A DNA stretch of 64,000 nt, from NCBI GenBank assembly GCA_900239685.1, contig OENT01000171.1, forward strand, positions 1 to 64,000, given 5' to 3'. Made by a program: the position numbers and the translations under genes. Every line of letters starts with the position of its first letter. Position 1 is the first letter of the stretch. Below are positions 12,701-27,205 of this stretch, one piece after another. The notes under the pieces are model-generated. The model was not told the DNA's origin. It did not search any database and worked only from the letters and a program-made list of their open reading frames with translations. The DNA comes from Rotaria macrura (Eukaryota > Rotifera > Eurotatoria > Philodinida > Philodinidae).

Positions 12701-15700
12701 AATTACTTCTTTTACTCGTACAAAAACTTGAAAAACAACATGGAGAAAATCTTTCAAAAATTTTCAATGAAAAGGAATCAATTTTCTATTCACTTTATTC
12801 TCATGTTGCTCAGTACGATTTTCTATTTACGAATGAACAATATTCGAAATTATATCGTATGAAACATATACTTTTACCATTGAAATCGAATTTGATAAAT
12901 GAAAATCGTTCTATATTTTGTCGTAAGCGTCCATTGACACCATTGAATAAAATAAAAGAGCATTTTGAAAGTGTAACGCAAGTTCAACAATTTGTATTTA
13001 ATGATTTCCAAGAACATATTGTTCGTTCGAAATCGCCAATTCCAATTGCATTATTTGATTTAATTACATATTTACTCAAATCATCTGTATACATCGAAAT
13101 AAAATACATTGAATATTTTACAAAAAAAATTTTGTTTGATGTAAAAAAGAATATTTTTTCCAATGAACAATTGGATGAACTTCATAGATGCGTTAATCAA
13201 CGTATGAAACGTTTTGAAGACAGTAATGTCAAACAAATATGGAAAGAACGTGTAAATATACTTAAAAATCCAAACAAAATATCAGACGATCTTAATCAAT
13301 GGATTTCAGAGTTGGAGAAAATATTAAAAACAAATTCTAATGAACAAATTCAATCCAAAACAATCATTGTCGAACATCCAATGTGGTATTTTACTGTCTT
13401 AATTATTTCCAGTAGTGGTCATCTAAATCAAGATCAATATGAATCAGTATTAAGATCAGCTGCTCAATCGCCATTATTTAATGCAGTACAAAAATTTTAT
13501 TTTCAACATTATTTAAATCAAGGTCATGCACCAATAACTATTGATGAATTAAATCAAATTAAAATTAAATTAGAAAGTCAAAATATTGACGAAAAAAAAT
13601 CGGCCTATGAACAAATGAAAGCCATCCTTGATAGACCAAGACCACAAGTGTCCGATGAACAAGTATGAAAATTTTTAATTTTCTAATTGTATTAAATTCC
13701 GTTCTATTTAGATAGAAAAATTGCCTTCGACAAATAGTAACTCAACTCAAGTTAATGATCAGGTAAATTTTTAAATACATTCGACACTGTTTCTCAATCG
13801 TGTTAAACACGTAAATTTGTATTTGTTAACTACGATTCTTGAAGTGAATATAATACACGGACTGCTCAAGAGACGTGACAGAAAATTTTCCATGTTTCTA
13901 AAAACATCAAAATTATTAATTCATAGAAATAGATCATTGTAGTATGATACAGCAAAATCTCAATATAATTATGAAAATTTTTGTCATGCGATTTGACACT
14001 CTTTCCAGCATGAGAATGGGAGAGGGGACATGCTGATTTTGTTTCTAGGATCGAACGGATCTGAGTCAATAGTTAGAAACAGACAAGTGCTTCGTATTCA
14101 TCATCATTTGGAGTTTATCAAAATGACAAATCGCTATTGTCTCCTCGATCGAAGCAAACTCTTTTCGATTCCCAGTATGTTTTGTTACATAGAGATTATA
14201 TTTAGTCCTATTATTACTGATAAATAGCCTGCCTTTGACACTGATAGTAGATTCTTAAGTTCAAGTTTCTTTTAATCCATCAATTCGATTCATAAGTCAA
14301 AATGAGTGCAACCATCTATTTCAAACGTATATACGAATAGACAATAGTTACACGTTTCTTAGTAATCTCTTTTCGAAGGTTTCTTTTTTGAAACTGAATA
14401 ATTCTAGTTTATGAACATTGATAATATTCTATATGTTTCAACTATGTACGAGACTGGTAATCAAAACGAGTCTGTGAAATGAGATGAATGATGAAAAACA
14501 CGTCGTTTTACTGCGACTCAATGTGTCATGTCCAAAGTCCATAGTTCTAGTTAGTGGCGTCACTATACGGTGGCGCCCAATGAGGCTGAGCCTCATCACG
14601 AAGCTTCTGAGCCCCACCACCCACAATTTTCTGGTGACGCCACTCGTTCTAGTGTTTCTTATTATGTTGAAATTTCCATTAAAAAATCCAATCTATCAAT
14701 ACTGATAAATTACAAGACTGAACTATGCGTGCGACATTTATGACACACACACATTCAGAGTGTGAGGTGTGCCAAATGTACTATCATCTTCTAATATTGA
14801 TATGAACGAACGGTAGGTAATATTTTAAAATCTATTCAGATAAATCCAGTATGATTCTATCTTATATGTACGTTCTACTTTATTGTTCTAGTTAAAAGAA
14901 ACAGATTATATCATTCCAATAGTCGACAATCATGTTCTATCGCGTCTCATTTCTCTTATGGAAATGATTTATTCGGATGCAAATACATTTTCAAGTGAAC
15001 AGTTCAAAGAACTAGTGGATAAATTTCTTCATCAATCAACCATTATTCGTCCATTACCAGTTTTTGAACAACAACGCGTAAAAGCGTTCTATTCTCGTCC
15101 AATATCATTAGATGAATTAAAAAAATGTGACTTAAAAACACCGACAGATTTGGATAATTTTCTGTCATTAGTAAAAAGTAGAAGCCTAATGAATAATAAT
15201 GAGTTGTATGATTATTTGACTCAAACGATCGTAAATATATTTCAAAATCGACAAACATTTTCAAATGAAAAATGTCATAAATTAAAATGTCTCTTTGCAA
15301 AAAAAGTCTTAGGTAAAAATCGTTATCGATTAATTAATGAAGCATATGAAAAATTTCGTTTATGTAACAAAAATCTTCCGAGTATCAATCGAACTATTCT
15401 CACTCAATTATTAACTAATATTCTTTTACAAGACCACCAAGTAAAGTAAAAATTCATTTGAAACAATTGAATATGATTCATTCATTTTCTTGGTAGGCGT
15501 ATATGGATTTTCTTACACTTGTAGAAAGTATTTCTCAAGAAATCAATTTCAAAAATGTAACAATGGACTTTGAAATCAATCGTTGTCTTTTATCAACCAT
15601 AGTTCTTGTTATATTTGATAGCGACTTGAAAAATTTTCAACAACGCCTAACAACTATGATCCAGACACAAAAGAAATTTTTCTCTTTACTTCTTACAGAA

Positions 15701-17754
15701 CAACAATATAAACTCATTCTGTCACGTTTAACATCAAAGCAAGATCTCAATGAATTAATTGATTCAATTAAAATTAATTTCAACGAGAAAAATTTTTCTG
15801 AACTAATTTATTTTATTCAAAATGAATTAAAAGACAAAGCTGATTTCGACAAATTACTTCATTTTATTTTCGATACATTTGATAATGAATTCTTACCTAC
15901 TGACAAAACGCTTGAAATATCAAATATAATTTGTCAACATACAAAAATAAATAAAACATTGAAAAATATCATTCAATTTCTTATTGATTTACTTCAACTT
16001 AATATTCATTCATCGCCTCAAGTATATCTGAAATTAATTCAAAATCAACAAGAGAATGATCAAATAAAGCATCAAATAATAGCTATGTTAAAAGTTCAAA
16101 ATGGAAAATATGCTATTGACGAATGGAAACGAACAATGTTACATTTATTGGAAATACTTTGTAATCGTCAAGATAATTGTGAACAATTGAAAGATGTTGC
16201 TCTACAGTCACCGATGTTTCAACATAATAAACTTCATCGAGAATTGAAAACTTTGTTGAAAAATGAATTGAACGTTAAATCCAATGAAAATAAAGAACGT
16301 AAGTTTAGAACATTAGTGTCGTGTTTACAAAGATTCTAGATGACTTAAACGAAAGACTCAAAAAAAGTTTTTTTTTGCCATTCAATCGTTTTCCTTCTTA
16401 GGCACTACATATGTTTTTGTACGAATATGAACAATTAAAAAGTGCTATATTTAAGTACTAATGCCAGTTTTTGAAAGGAAATGTCATCCGCTTATTTGGT
16501 TTTACATAATCATTGACAATGAATTTTTCTGACAAAGTAATGCTCTCCTTTTTCAACTCTTACTAAATACAAGTACGTTGTTCAAGAAAGACAGACGATA
16601 AACCATCCATAAGCATACAAATGAAACTACATATTTTCAGTTCTATTCAGTCAAATGGACAACTTTAGCAAAGTTAAACTTATTTTGAAATCATGAAACA
16701 TTGATCATGTCTGACTCTCAAGTTATGCTCTGTATCTATCATAATTATGGTGATGGTAACATTGATATCTAAATTTCTAACATAGTGATGTTCAATACGA
16801 TGAATATTCAAACCGGTACTTTACGTACAAGATCGAATTTCGGGCTACAAGGATGTCTTGATGATTATAGAAAGAAATTTTTAGCGTACTCATCTTTGTG
16901 GATGCGCTTAATCAAATGATGAGCATTTTACTGAAAGAATCATTCATAAAATCGCGACTTAAAATTCAAACTAATGATAGTTTTCTATGATTCACGGACT
17001 ATCCTAAAAACTTTGGTAGATAAGAAATCCTTTTTTTCGTTCATATTGCATGTCGAGTACGTTTATTTTACTTTGTGATTTCAGCTTCTACTATGCCGAA
17101 AAGTGATAAAAAAAGCAATTTTGATGCTGCGCATCAAGAAATGTTTCGCCATTTGGAGTCAAATGATCCAGTGATGAACGCAGTTGTAGTCCAACAATTA
17201 CGAACATATCTTGTTAATGAACAACTAGCACCAGACGTTTTACTTTCAAAATTTATACAAGCTCTTCAGATTGTATATAGGAATAGTCAAAAGTATACTC
17301 AAGTATCACTTGACGAATGGACGACGTTGATTGCTAAAAATCGCGGAAAAGTAGAAATTAAAGACTTGACAAGATTCTTCATTATTTTTCTTTTCCATAG
17401 ATTTTTTTCGATGATGCTTCATGTGATCAGTTGCTAACGGATATACTATGGATTGGTCTTCGTATGCCGGCGGATACATTAGATTCGTTGAACCGATTGA
17501 TTCAATCAAAGAAAGCTCATGAACGACACGATGGTCTTAAAAAAATAATGTTACTTTTGAAAAAAACTCATTTGACTAATGAAAAAAGTCAAAAGCAAAG
17601 CTTACCAATAATATCAAATCAACTTTATAGTACAATAACTCGCATTGTATTTGATGAAAATTTTAATGATCAGCAAGTACGACAATGTGTCATAGCAGCG
17701 AGAAGTTCTTGGCTATTAAGTAATGATCATCGAGAAAAACTGAATGTTATCTAG
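9783..17754 (+). CDS. Large alpha-helical repeat protein with CCHC zinc knuckle (predicted, unnamed)
   Basis: Nine exons can be chained: 9783-10350, 10401-10457, 12212-12373, 12434-13662, 13712-13762, 14892-15440, 15497-16298, 17085-17350 and 17401-17754. All phases agree and the total is 4038 nt (1345 residues). Residues 1-115 are helical, followed by a strongly acidic D/E run (about 118-140) and a polar linker. A zinc knuckle CYICGEYGHVQYDC (C-x2-C-x4-H-x4-C) follows at about residue 264, implying single-stranded nucleic acid binding. The remaining ~1050 residues are helical and repeat a hallmark such as FTNEQYSKL, FSNEQLDEL, FSSEQFKEL, FSNEKCHKL, LNQDQYESV. The same pattern occurs in the first exon (FHNDELRSL) and the last (FNDQQVRQC), which argues for one gene. 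Weak links are the donors at 10458 (GTAGAT) and 16299 with long introns (1.75 and 0.79 kb). If unspliced, the blocks end at 10465 and about 16339 and the last begins at ATG 17093, giving three genes. No named family was recognised. Confidence 0.6.
12437..12478 (+). other. CCHC zinc knuckle within the helical-repeat gene
   Basis: The translation CYICGEYGHVQYDC matches the C-x2-C-x4-H-x4-C consensus exactly. Such knuckles bind single-stranded RNA or DNA in cellular proteins (CNBP, ZCCHC) and in retroelement Gag proteins. There is no protease, reverse transcriptase or integrase nearby, and the domain is embedded in a multi-intron gene, so a retroelement origin is not supported by the window, though an exapted Gag cannot be excluded. 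Confidence 0.8.
14544..14653. mobile_element. hAT-like MITE with 8-bp target-site duplication
   Basis: A 94-bp element (14552-14645) has terminal inverted repeats: the left end TAGTGGCGTCAC and the right end GTGACGCCACTC are inverse complements apart from the outermost base. It is flanked by perfect 8-bp direct repeats GTTCTAGT at 14544-14551 and 14646-14653. Eight-base duplications and ends of the type (C/T)AGTGGCGTxAC are typical of hAT transposons. The inside (GGTGGCGCC, GAGGCTGAGCCTC) is GC-rich and palindromic and codes for nothing. It sits in the 1.1-kb intron between exons 13762 and 14892 of the helical-repeat gene. The intact duplication suggests a fairly recent insertion, mobilised in trans. 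Confidence 0.85.
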
Positions 17755-20700
17755 TAATATTCGTTCGTGTTCATCCTATCAAACAACATAAATATGTTGC
17801 TACATTAACACAGTATCTCATCCGTGATTCGTTTTTCAGTGATATTTCTCATTAAATAATAGAAATTATTTTGCTATATATAGTAAAACAAAACGAAAGT
17901 GAACAAAACTCTTCTGTTAGTATTCGTAATTTTCTTCTGTTTGGTTATGGCATTTATTTTGAAATAAATTCTGTTACAAAGCATATTGATTTTAGTTTTC
18001 AATGTTATTTCAACATGATACTTATTTATCTATGAGTCACGATCTTGTCTATATGTAAGTAGTTGATCAATCGATTGAGAGTGACGACGAATTCAAGAAA
18101 ATAATCTTTCTGACTATAATACATGTACAATATGATTCGGTATTATAACTTGTTCCTTTCAGTGCATATGTACGTTGTTAAATTTCTGTCTAGTTATACG
18201 AATGATAAAATTCAATGCTGTTTCTTACTAAATCGTTTAGTATTCTAAACAATTGGAAGTAGTTGGAATTCTATTCTTTACGAAAAGTGAATACTTGATA
18301 AAAGGAGAAACGTTCACTAAGTTGAATCGAATTTTATAAAATGTCGGGACTTCGTTCTACTACAGTGAAGATACTTCGATCAGGTTCAAAGTGAATATTT
18401 AATGATGATAGGACAAAAATAACTCGTGTGATAGAATACATTTGATCAGAAAAAAATTTCAATCAAAAGGATTGTGATCAACTTAAAGAATGAAATATCA
18501 AGTACAAGTTGATTTCATTCCCATACAACGATAAACGTTTCAGCGATCTGCTCGTGCATTTTCTCGATTTTAACTTTGCCCACAGCGATAGAATTTTTTC
18601 AAACACGAAATCGAGATCAGGTTTTTTTTTGAAATGATGATTGTAGAAAATCAATACATGTTGATCGTATTGTTAAGTCGGAACAAAACTCCTTGCAAAC
18701 CTTTCGTAAATATTACATAATACCTTGTAGAATATTTGAGATAAATAATAGGGATTTTATCTATACGAAGATATATGTAACGATGTACAAATGGGTTGAA
18801 ACTTGAAGAAAGAAATGCCATGTAGTAAAATGAATAATCACCATAATTTTTTGTCCGATTTTTAAGATACAAGTATTTAGTTTCTATTCATTTGTAATTT
18901 GAATAGTATAAAAGAATGATTCTATGCTACGTTAAGAACGATTTTTACTCTTTTTCTATATCTATTCTATTTAATAGTTTTATCGATGGTATAATGCTGT
19001 TATTGAAATAACTATTTATTTTATTTTCGCATCAGATTTATGAGAAGTTAGCTGTTGAAATGGAAATTGACAGTTTGACAAAATACTATTGCATATTTTT
19101 TAAATTCTTTTTATCCTTCATGATAAATACTATTATTAATTATAATAGTATTTAATGATTCCAATAAGTATTATTGTGTTTTTGTCGTCATCAATAGAAG
19201 ATAAATAATTCAATCATTTATGTTTATACGAAGATGCTTCATTGTCAATGATATGATTCAATTGTGTTGCTATCTTTGCTTGGATTTCGTTTCATTAATA
19301 TAATTATAGCTCAATTTAGATAAAATATTATTTCTATTCATAAACGATAGACCTTATTATCTTAGTTGATTCTCGCATGGTATTATACTGTAGCAAAAAT
19401 AGCATACAATAATAAAGTCAATAGAAGGATTAGTTTGTTGCATAAATCCCTTTATAATAATTGTTTACTACTATCCTAAATCCTTTCAAAGCTTTTCAAA
19501 ATGAGACGTATACAATATTCTCGAAAGATTTATACTATTGACGTTAACTCTAAATGGCCGTATGAAAATAGCATCTATTCTTAAGAGATTTATGACGTTC
19601 ATAAGCCTCTTGGTGTTTTGTGTTTTTGTACGATGTTCTTTTAATTATGTACGATGTATATAATAATCTCTTGTGTTCTCATTACTCGTTCTCTACTTTT
19701 AGCTACGAAATTATTCTTTTTAATCTATGTTGTTCATTGACACGTCCTATTATTTCTTTAAGAGAAAGGATATGAAAGAATATATGAAAATTTTGTTCCG
19801 TATGAATCGCCTTCGACTAACTGACGGTCGCGTACCATGTTAACAATCGACAACGTCCTAGCTCAATTTTTATCATCATATCTTGATTGCGAATTGTAAA
19901 CATGTGATGTATTAATGACTAAACATTGAATAAACATAATAATAATTACTTGATTTATATTAGATACAAATTTATTAGATTAACACAAAGAACACACATA
20001 AATTTGCGTTTTTATGTTAATTGTATGCTTGATGAAACTGATTTTAGTTGTATTTTATTGAAAAATATTTTCGTAACTAAAACAAGACTTATTGAAGAAA
20101 ATGTATTCTATCGACAGTGATCATAAACTATTGGTAGAGAGAGCTACGGTGTTCGTTCCATTTTCCGGAAGAACGGATCCTTTCGATTTTGATAGTTTCC
20201 TTCCAAGCAATATCGTCGAAAATAATCCAAGATAACATTTGACATCGTTTTAAGGTTGTCAACTATGAAGATCGAGATCAATCTTTAGAAACAACTTAAT
20301 ATAAACGTATACATGTAAGAAATGCACCTTTTCAGAATACTGATGTTGTTGCTATGATAATGCTTATCAAGTTAAAATTCGACAATGGTCTTAAACTGTT
20401 TGTTATACATAATTGTTATGAAATTGATAAAAACGCTTTGGGTCTTTATGACCATCGGAGAGGACGTGTGGTACACGAACTCAGATAATCCAATGTTTCT
20501 ATAACGCACTGAATACTATTTATATCTTCTAGAGATTCAGATTTTGATTTTATTTGATCATTCCAAGTCGTACATATCGTAGTAAAGCAGAAGGTACATT
20601 TCTTTTGACTCCTCGTTCTACTGACTACGGTGAGTCATGGAGATTGATGCTTTCTTATTGATTTCGTAAGAAATATTTACAAAAAGAAAACAGTTGAAGA

Positions 20701-21474
20701 CCATGGTTGGATTTTTACGTGATAGACAATTTCATAGTAACAATGTCATTATTACAAAAGTAATCATTCTATATAGAAGCAATCATTGAGTTATTTCAAA
20801 AAGTTGATCGAAAATTTTCTTCTTCAAAGATTTCCAATGTTATCAAAGCCTTTTGTCGATGATGTTACTTCTCAGTTGACAATGAAGATCGATAAGTAAA
20901 CGTCGAAAATTTATTAGAAACTGAGCTAATGTACGAATACATGTATATTATACAGTAAGCATTCAGTCATCGGAACGAAAAACGGAATGAGAACATACGT
21001 CTCGATTGAATAGTTTCATCTTGTTCAAGATTCTTTAGTTCTTCTCCCGTTGAGAGAGTTCTTTAGTCTCAGTTAATCATATTTGTAAAATGAAGCAAAT
21101 TCAATAAGTAAAACTTGATTTCTCATCATGTATGTTATACATGTAACTAATAAGGGTTTGAGTATATTCATTGATTATTATTACAGATGAACTTGTAATG
21201 CGAAGAAAAAACATTCACAAATGTGATTGTATACTTTATAAAATTCACCTTGTTACGAAATCTATTGTTTCAATGCTAGCCGTATATCATGAGTAAATGA
21301 AAATTTCTTCCGAGACTCAACCATGAATTTGAGGTAAAATATATATTTAGAACATCTCATATTACTTTTATCTTAATCTAAATATTCAACAAACAAAGGC
21401 TTAAAATATCCTTTACATGAAATCGTTCATTTATAAATCTTATTTTTTCTTCATTTTTGAACATTCACATCAAA
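17755..21474. other. 3.7-kb stretch without recognisable genes
   Basis: AT-rich and stop-dense. Small frames (18651-18872, 19926-20120) show no family features or splice context. No tRNA, other RNA gene or transposon ends were identified. The last ~100 bases (TATAAATC near 21432) may be the core promoter of the secreted-protein gene at 21475. Confidence 0.4.
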
Positions 21475-21921
21475 ATGTTTCATAAGAATTTCGCACTTGT
21501 TCTATGTTTTACGTTTCTACGAACAATATCAAGTCAAAATTTGAATGGCATATTTTTAAGTGAATCATGTGAATGTACGTCTTCAAGTGAAACATGTGAA
21601 CCTAATGGACCATTTATATCAAATCAAAAACGTTCGACAATATCACTTAAATACGGGTCAGCACAAGTTGGTACTGGTACAATAGGAAAGAATCAACTTG
21701 ACATAATCATGAATGAAACGCGTTGTAAAGGTTTATGGAATAGAGAAGATCATTTAGCTGAATTAAATTGTCAGTATCCAAGCGGAATTAATTGTACAAG
21801 AAAACTTCGTTGTATATCAGGTTTATGTCTTGATGATACAATATCATTGATTTCATCGGCTTCATTAAAATCCACTGTTTCTTTTCTATTCATGATTGTT
21901 ATATTAATCATGTTAGTTTAA
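21475..21921 (+). CDS. Secreted, probably GPI-anchored cysteine-rich protein
   Basis: Single exon, 148 residues, starting at the ATG at 21475; the in-frame extension upstream begins with TTG and is not needed. Residues 1-20 form a signal peptide (hydrophobic ALVLCFTFL core, SS-Q cleavage region). The mature part has eight cysteines (32, 34, 41, 84, 99, 107, 113, 118), enough for four disulfides, and two N-glycosylation sequons (N80-E-T, N106-C-T). The extreme C-terminus (about 135-148, FLFMIVILIMLV) is hydrophobic with no positive tail, preceded by small residues (SSASLKS). That is the classic GPI-anchor signal layout, so cell-surface display is likely. No known domain was recognised; a Ly6-like or lineage-specific receptor/ligand is possible. 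It converges on KRR1, with 88 bp between the stop codons. Confidence 0.7.
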   Translation: MFHKNFALVLCFTFLRTISSQNLNGIFLSESCECTSSSETCEPNGPFISNQKRSTISLKYGSAQVGTGTIGKNQLDIIMNETRCKGLWNREDHLAELNCQYPSGINCTRKLRCISGLCLDDTISLISSASLKSTVSFLFMIVILIMLV

Positions 21922-22009
21922 CATTTACTTTTATTTATCAAACACAGGAAACAAAATTTCGTTAAACAACAATCAGCCAACGTAGAATTTTTATTTTAGA
22001 AATAAAAAA

Positions 22010-25164
<3,155 letters not shown>

Positions 25165-25751
25165 GATTATATTCTAAAAGCTAATCGTATCGATAGAATC
25201 TAATACGAAGAAAAAAAAAACACTTTAATATTTACAAAAACGAAAGAAGGCGAAAAGTAAAGAAACGATTCTAAGAGATGTATTGCGCTGAAAAAGAAAA
25301 ATACAAACGATTATTTATTAATAGAATTGATCATTATTTTAATCATAATTTCACACAAGCACCTTTGTTTGATCTACGCACCCTTTGCTTTCGATATATG
25401 TACAGAAGAAGAAAAAAACACATCGAGTGACTCGTAATTGGAAATTTCGCTATAGACTCTCTGCAATGCATTATCACATTTCATAAATACTTTATGCTAT
25501 TGTCTCTTGTACACAATACTGTTCGTCCGTTAGTTAATATCACGTTTTTTAAATCGTATCTACATAAAAACTGTCTTTGCTCTGGCGATAGAAAGAAAAA
25601 ACGAAAAGGAAGATCTAGCATAAGAAAAACAACAAAACAAAACGGAAGATCTAGCATAGAAAACAAAAGAAAAAAGAATCACTGAAAGACAAAGGAAAAA
25701 GAAGAAGCAATCGATCGTTTGGTTCATGAATATTGTTGTCTAATTAATTAA
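25165..25751. other. Intergenic spacer between KRR1 and zinc-finger exons
   Basis: Contains purine-rich direct repeats around 25600-25660 (GGAAGATCTAGCATA occurs twice, about 38 bp apart) and the likely KRR1 promoter and leader. Nothing else recognised. Confidence 0.4.
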
Positions 25752-26244
25752 TCAGTCGTATTCTGCATCAGCTTGATCGGGTCGACAATATTTGTTACGT
25801 TGATTGATATGTTGAGAATATGAGCCTTGACATAAATCGAAAAACAGAATTAAATTTCAAAATTAAATCAAAACTTGTTCAATTTACCCGAATGGCTAAA
25901 ACGTTTTCCACATTTATCACATGTGTACGGCTTTTCTCCAGTATGCAAGCGTTCATGTTCTTTCAAATGATGTTTATGTTTGAATTTTTTTGCACATGTT
26001 GAACATTGATATCGTCGTTTATCATCATCTAGATGATGTCCACTCGTGGAAGATGACGCAGCTGTTCCACTTTGCAACTGATCATTTGACCCTAAACGTC
26101 TTGATGAATTATGACACTGTCCTGTTGATGTTCGTGATGATTGTATTAAACTTCGATTTCTTTTCCGTGGAACGGTTATGGACGATGAAGATATTGAGCC
26201 TTCATCTGGATCATCAGATAAGTCACTATTATCAGATAAACCTC
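25752..26244 (-). CDS. ZEB/zfh-1-like C2H2 zinc-finger module (terminal exons)
   Basis: Two exons, 26244-25888 and 25825-25752, are joined through a GTAAAT...AAG intron in phase. They encode a Ser/Asp-rich linker ([15 protein letters not shown], then a basic RKRNRS patch) followed by two C2H2 fingers: [23 protein letters not shown], linker TGEKP, and [27 protein letters not shown]. The KHKHHLKEH and RFSHSGSYSQH wording is diagnostic of the C-terminal finger cluster of ZEB1/ZEB2/zfh-1/ZAG-1 repressors, which bind CAGGTG E-boxes. The triad's first finger, the N-terminal finger cluster and the homeodomain are absent here. The first exon begins with an acceptor (TTTCTAG) in phase 1 and no start codon was found between it and the SMARCC stop at 26739. 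It may be a truncated ZEB gene with an unseen first exon, or alternative 3' exons of SMARCC. Confidence 0.8.
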
Positions 26245-26738
26245 CTAGAAATAAGAAATAACATAAAACAATCAATTTTGTTTTTTTTTCTATACAGATT
26301 GTTTTTTTTTTGGCATGTTTTAATTTTTTTTAATGATCAACAACAAATAAGAAATAATATAAGACGCGTTTTTTTTTATAACACATACACATCTTTCCTT
26401 TTGTTGCAAATGTTGCTTTAGCTCTAACAAGAAGACATATAAATTTGGATTTCTAATAGAAGTAAATATATATATATAATATATAATACATTATGTTTTT
26501 GGTGTTTGTAAGTGGCAGTGAGTAGTGTATGCGTTATTTGAAAAGAATAAGAGGAGGAAAGAACAAAAAAAAAGGATCAAATTCTAATAACAGACGAAAC
26601 ACAAAAGATCATTCAAATGAGTTAAACGCCTGGCTGGCAACTTTTTAAGAGAAATACATTCGAGAGACACAGAAAGAGAAAAACACAGAAAAGAAAAAAA
26701 ACGATGAGAAAACACAAAAGGTTTTTTTTGTTATTTTG
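26245..26738. other. Spacer between zinc-finger exons and SMARCC terminal exon
   Basis: Low-complexity A- and T-runs and a TA microsatellite at about 26467-26490. No start codon followed by a usable donor was found on the minus strand, so no separate first exon for the zinc-finger gene can be proposed here. Confidence 0.5.
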
Positions 26739-27172
26739 TTAATAATTATTATTATTTGTATTGTCGTTTTCCGCCATTGTTGCTACAGGAACAGTACTAG
26801 CAATAGTATTGGTATCACTACCATTTTCACCGGTGTTTACAATCAGCATTTTTTCAGTTGTAGTTATTATAGTATTATTAATTGTAACACCATGAGATGT
26901 GGTTGCTGTTGTTGTACATGTTGTTGTTTTTGTTGTTGTCGCTTCTACTGTACTGCCTGAAATTGGAAAGAGATAATACAAAAGCAAAAAGAAACAGATA
27001 GAAGACAACCTATTGTATATAGTCAAATACACAATAAATAAAGAAGATTACAAATTAACAAAATATATCCATGGATATAAAACAAAAAACAATTTCAGAG
27101 TTTTTTTTTGTCATGCACTAATCCATTGTCTTTTACTACATAAAATAAATGTAAAATGATGCATGCAACCCC

Positions 27173-27205
<33 letters not shown>

